Below, piece after piece: positions 61,201-64,000 of a DNA stretch of 64,000 nucleotides; the stretch's first letter is position 1, and each line of letters opens with the position of its first letter. This DNA is from Desulfatitalea sp. BRH_c12. GTDB lineage: Bacteria > Desulfobacterota > Desulfobacteria > Desulfobacterales > Desulfosarcinaceae. The notes under the pieces were generated by a model. That model was not told the origin of the DNA. It did not search any database and saw nothing but the letters and a program-made list of their open reading frames with translations. The translations under genes and the position numbers were made by a program. Location of the stretch: assembly GCA_000961655.1 (NCBI GenBank), contig LADR01000020.1:1-64000 (forward strand), in the 5' to 3' direction.

Positions 61201-62235
61201 CTACTTTCCACTTCCCTCTTTCGACTCCGGCGCAGCCGGTTTGGGACTACGCGAATAGACATCCGCGTCCAGCGAAGACGATGCGCCTGATTTTAAAGAA
61301 TGGTACCCCATCGCGGCGATCATGGCCGCATTGTCGCCGCACAGGGATAGAGGGGCGATATACACTTCAATTCCTTTGAATGCGGCATCCGCTGACAGCC
61401 GTTCGCGCAGGCCGCGGTTCGCGGCGACACCGCCCACCAAGGCCACGCGCGGACACCGTATGGCCGCAGCGGCGTATAAAAGTTTGTGCACCAGAACGTC
61501 TACCACCGCTTCCTGAAAACCAGCGGCGATGTCCGCGTGGTCTTGCGCCGTCGCAGGCGGGTATTCCCGAATGTGACGATAGACCGCTGTTTTCAGACCG
61601 CTGAAACTGAAATCCGATTGGCTTTTATCCAAATAGGGTCGGGTGAAAAGGAAGCGTCGCGGATCGCCCTGCGCGGCCAAACGGTCGATGATCTCACCGC
61701 CCGGATACCCCAACCCCAACATCTTGGCGACTTTGTCATAGGCTTCGCCGGCGGCGTCATCGCGCGTTTGTCCGAGCATCGTGTATCTGCCCAGCGCCTC
61801 CATGTGATAAATGGCCGTATGCCCACCCGAGGCAAGCAGCGCCACGAAAGGGAACCGGGGTGCCGGCTCGGCGAGCAGCACCGAATACAGGTGGCCTGCC
61901 AGGTGATCGACCCCGACCCAAGGCAGCCCACGTGCAAAGGCATAGGCTTTTGCAAAGCAAAACCCGACCAGCAAACATCCCACCAGGCCAGGCCCCTGGG
62001 TTACCGCGACCCCATCGATGTGATCCGCGGTCAAGCCGGCTTCGGCCAGGGCCTGTGCCACTACGGGGGCAATCGCTTCGACGTGCTCGCGAGACGCCAA
62101 CTCGGGGACGACCCCGCCGTATGGATGGTGCACGGCGATTTGAGAAGCCACCACGGACGACAAAATACGCCTGCCGTCAACCACCACGGCGGCGGCGGTC
62201 TCATCGCAGGAAGATTCAATCCCCAATACATTCAT
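61201..62235 (-). CDS. tsaD: tRNA threonylcarbamoyladenosine transferase TsaD
   Basis: 344 residues, usual length. Metal ligands in the HLAGHLY box and earlier HHPYGGVVPELASREHVE; GIESSCDETAAAVV at the start, GGHTAIYHM, and GGVAANRGLRERL near the end. It places the t6A modification in tRNAs. ATG 62235; no near ribosome site of strength. A minus-strand terminator (62252-62288) shields it from purM. Confidence 0.95.
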   Translation of the reverse strand: MNVLGIESSCDETAAAVVVDGRRILSSVVASQIAVHHPYGGVVPELASREHVEAIAPVVAQALAEAGLTADHIDGVAVTQGPGLVGCLLVGFCFAKAYAFARGLPWVGVDHLAGHLYSVLLAEPAPRFPFVALLASGGHTAIYHMEALGRYTMLGQTRDDAAGEAYDKVAKMLGLGYPGGEIIDRLAAQGDPRRFLFTRPYLDKSQSDFSFSGLKTAVYRHIREYPPATAQDHADIAAGFQEAVVDVLVHKLLYAAAAIRCPRVALVGGVAANRGLRERLSADAAFKGIEVYIAPLSLCGDNAAMIAAMGYHSLKSGASSSLDADVYSRSPKPAAPESKEGSGK

Positions 62236-62251
62236 AGCGAATACCCGAAAT

Positions 62252-62288
62252 CAAAAAGGCCGGAAAGGGCGGAGCCCCAACCGGCCTT
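62252..62288 (-). terminator. Intrinsic terminator upstream of tsaD
   Basis: AAGGCCGG and CCGGCCTT arms (62281-62288 with 62256-62263) enclose a G/C-rich loop, and on the minus strand the stem is followed by TTTTT. It stops transcription coming from purM before tsaD. Between it and purM (62289-62552) no confident gene exists; a 66-codon frame at 62299-62499 has no supporting evidence. Confidence 0.75.
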
Positions 62289-62552
62289 GAACCATTCTTT
62301 AGACCCGTATCATAAACATCCACGCAAAAACGTGAATGTCGCCCGCATCGCCAGACCACTCTAAGTTTTCACGATCACCTCCGGCGAAGCCGTCGGAGAC
62401 CTTTACTTGCGCGAAACAGGTTTCACCGGCCCGGCACCCTTTGAGCGCGGCGCTCAAGACCTGCAAGGCGGCCGGGTGCGGGCGCCCTTGGCAACCCATT
62501 CGAGAAGCTTGCGCAGATACCTAACAAGAGCCGTTACCATAAAGGATCACAC

Positions 62553-63599
62553 CTATATCCAGGCAAACCGGGTGCCATCCGAGGGTGTCCGTTCGAAAAC
62601 CTCTCCGATGACAAAGGCCTTTTCTTTCATCGCATTCAATCGGGCCAATACATCCTGCGCCGCGTTTTCCGGCACGACGGCCACCATTCCGATGCCGTTG
62701 TTGAACACGCGCATCATCTCCTGCTCCTCGACTTTTCCTGCATCTTGTAGAAACTTGAAAATCGGCGGTGTTTCCCAGCTGCCGCGTTTCAGGGCGATAC
62801 CGCATGCCTGGGGGATGATGCGCAGGGTATTGTTAATGATGCCACCGCCGGTGATATGGGCCATGCCACGGATGGGCAACCCGCGCGTCAGGTTTTGAAC
62901 CGTTTCCGAATAGATGCGGGTCGGCGTCAATAACGTTTCACCCAATGGGCAGCCGAGCTCGGCGATATGGCTGTCCACCGTCAGTTTCAGGCGATCGAAG
63001 CAGATTTTGCGTACCAGGGAGTAGCCGTTGCTATGCAGCCCGCTCGAGGCGATGCCGATAATCTGATGGCCGACCTGAATTTCAGAGCCGTCCACAATTT
63101 TGGGGTTATCCACGATGCCGACTGAAAAACCAGCCAGATCATACTCGTTTTCAGGATAAAAACCGGGCATTTCTGCTGTTTCGCCGCCAATCAGGGCGCA
63201 GCGCGCCTCCTGACAGCCTTTGCCGACACCTTGAATGATCTGGGTTATTTTAGCGTCCTCGATTTTGCCGGTGGCCAGATAATCGAGGAAGAACAGAGGT
63301 TTTGCACCCTGCATGGCAACGTCGTTGACGCACATGGCCACCAGGTCGATGCCGACGGTGTCATGTTTGTCCATCATAAAAGCGATCTTGAGCTTGGTAC
63401 CTACGCCATCGGTCGAACTGACCAGCACAGGACTGTCCATATTGGCAACATTCAACGAAAACAGGCCGCCAAAGCCGCCGATTTCACCCATCACCCCGGT
63501 CACGCGGGTCTGTTGGGCAATGGTCTTGATGGTATGAACCAAATTGTCGGCTCTATCGATATCCACGCCGGCTTCACGGTATGTCAATGGTTTGTCCAT
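62553..63599 (-). CDS. purM: Phosphoribosylformylglycinamidine cyclo-ligase (AIR synthetase)
   Basis: 348 residues. Family motifs: YREAGVDIDRADNLVHTIK, GIDLVAMCVNDVAMQGAKPLFFLDYLATG, LIGGETAEMPGFY, GIASSGLHSNGYSLVRKI and HITGGGIINNTLRI. Fifth step of purine synthesis. ATG 63599, CAGGAG upstream. Divergent from homoserine dehydrogenase, 194 bases apart. Confidence 0.95.
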   Translation of the reverse strand: MDKPLTYREAGVDIDRADNLVHTIKTIAQQTRVTGVMGEIGGFGGLFSLNVANMDSPVLVSSTDGVGTKLKIAFMMDKHDTVGIDLVAMCVNDVAMQGAKPLFFLDYLATGKIEDAKITQIIQGVGKGCQEARCALIGGETAEMPGFYPENEYDLAGFSVGIVDNPKIVDGSEIQVGHQIIGIASSGLHSNGYSLVRKICFDRLKLTVDSHIAELGCPLGETLLTPTRIYSETVQNLTRGLPIRGMAHITGGGIINNTLRIIPQACGIALKRGSWETPPIFKFLQDAGKVEEQEMMRVFNNGIGMVAVVPENAAQDVLARLNAMKEKAFVIGEVFERTPSDGTRFAWI

Positions 63600-63793
63600 G
63601 TGGGGCTCTCCTGGTTAAAACATCGTAAAATCACCTGCATCGATAAACTGACGGCCTATAAAAGTCAAAACAAAAGTGATTTCGGGGGTCGTGCGGATGG
63701 TTCAATGCCTTGAGGATTCGGCTTTTTTTATTGACTTTGCCGGGCCGGATATACGAAATTGCCCGACATTGTCGAGAACGCAAGGAGTATGAC

Positions 63794-64000
63794 ATGAAAC
63801 CAGTTCATGTAGGCCTGATAGGATGCGGCACCGTCGGCACCGGCGTGGCGCGTTTGCTGATTGAACACGGGCACATGATAGAACAGCGCACCGGCGTGCC
63901 TATTGTGCTCAAATATGTCGCCGATCTGGATAAAGATCGTGACCGTGGCCTCCATTTCGCGCCCGGCGTGTTCGTCGATGATGCCTGGCAGATCATTAAC
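63794..64000 (+). CDS. hom: Homoserine dehydrogenase (partial)
   Basis: First 69 codons. The Rossmann opening VGLIGCGTVGTGVARLL and the following KYVADLDKDR are those of homoserine dehydrogenase, which makes homoserine for threonine and methionine. ATG 63794 has AAGGAG at good spacing. The gene continues beyond the window. Confidence 0.9.
   Translation, partial: MKPVHVGLIGCGTVGTGVARLLIEHGHMIEQRTGVPIVLKYVADLDKDRDRGLHFAPGVFVDDAWQIIN

Noticed and set aside
62299-62499. 66-codon minus-strand frame between purM and tsaD
   Set aside because: No ribosome site and no recognisable family; it may be real, but I cannot support it.
63726-63760. TTGACT...TATACG promoter before hom
   Set aside because: The two boxes are only 13 bases apart, too close for a sigma-70 promoter.
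1-64000. tRNA, rRNA or riboswitch genes
   Set aside because: I searched the intergenic gaps by eye for cloverleaf and conserved cores and found none that I could support.

Overview
The window (about 58% GC by eye) looks like a chromosome segment from an anaerobic deltaproteobacterium of the Desulfobacteraceae/Desulfosarcina type. The basis is a four-subunit 2-oxoacid:ferredoxin oxidoreductase operon, a selenocysteine elongation factor (selB), a DUF2333 protein, V4R-type signalling remnants, sigma-54 activators next to acyl-CoA genes, and a probable selenoprotein. This placement is an inference from gene content; no rRNA or tRNA gene is present to confirm it.

Region 1 (1-20.8 kb, all minus strand) is a modular polyketide synthase locus. 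Reading right to left: a DUF697 protein, a cyclic-peptide-type ABC exporter, an SPFH/prohibitin-like membrane protein, two LivK-like lipoproteins with a 60-residue membrane protein between them, a type II thioesterase, an Sfp-type phosphopantetheinyl transferase, a second DUF697 protein, and then three PKS genes. The first PKS starts with a GNAT-ACP loading unit and carries KS-AT-MT-KR-ACP. The second is KS-DH-KR-ACP with its AT missing but the AT-flanking linkers kept. The third runs off the window inside its KS.

Region 2 (21-31 kb) is accessory: a small basic protein, a membrane-bound hydrolase of the YdjM type, a 993-residue lipoprotein joining two alpha/beta hydrolases, and then a 4-kb block (GNAT, MFS, amidohydrolase, winged-helix/coiled-coil protein). 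That block is framed on both sides by the same three short repeats in mirror-image order (A-B-C ... C'-B'-A').

Region 3 (31-39.3 kb) is a sigma-54 controlled acyl-CoA locus: radical SAM protein, PAS-PAS sigma-54 activator, acyl-CoA ligase, GAF sigma-54 activator (minus) and acyl-CoA dehydrogenase. Both enzyme genes have a -24/-12 promoter, and the ligase promoter also has two matching palindromes upstream that fit activator sites.

Region 4 (39.5-64 kb) is mostly housekeeping: HAD phosphatase, a DUF1573 protein whose reading frame contains a TGA exactly where the family has cysteine (probable selenocysteine), priA, citrate synthase, UspA, CBS-ACT protein, FHA protein, selB, DUF2333, a decayed sensor kinase, korDABC, mltG, nagZ, tsaD, purM and the start of homoserine dehydrogenase. 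selB lies about 10 kb from the TGA-containing gene and supports selenocysteine decoding. Several short dispersed repeats occupy the intergenic gaps.
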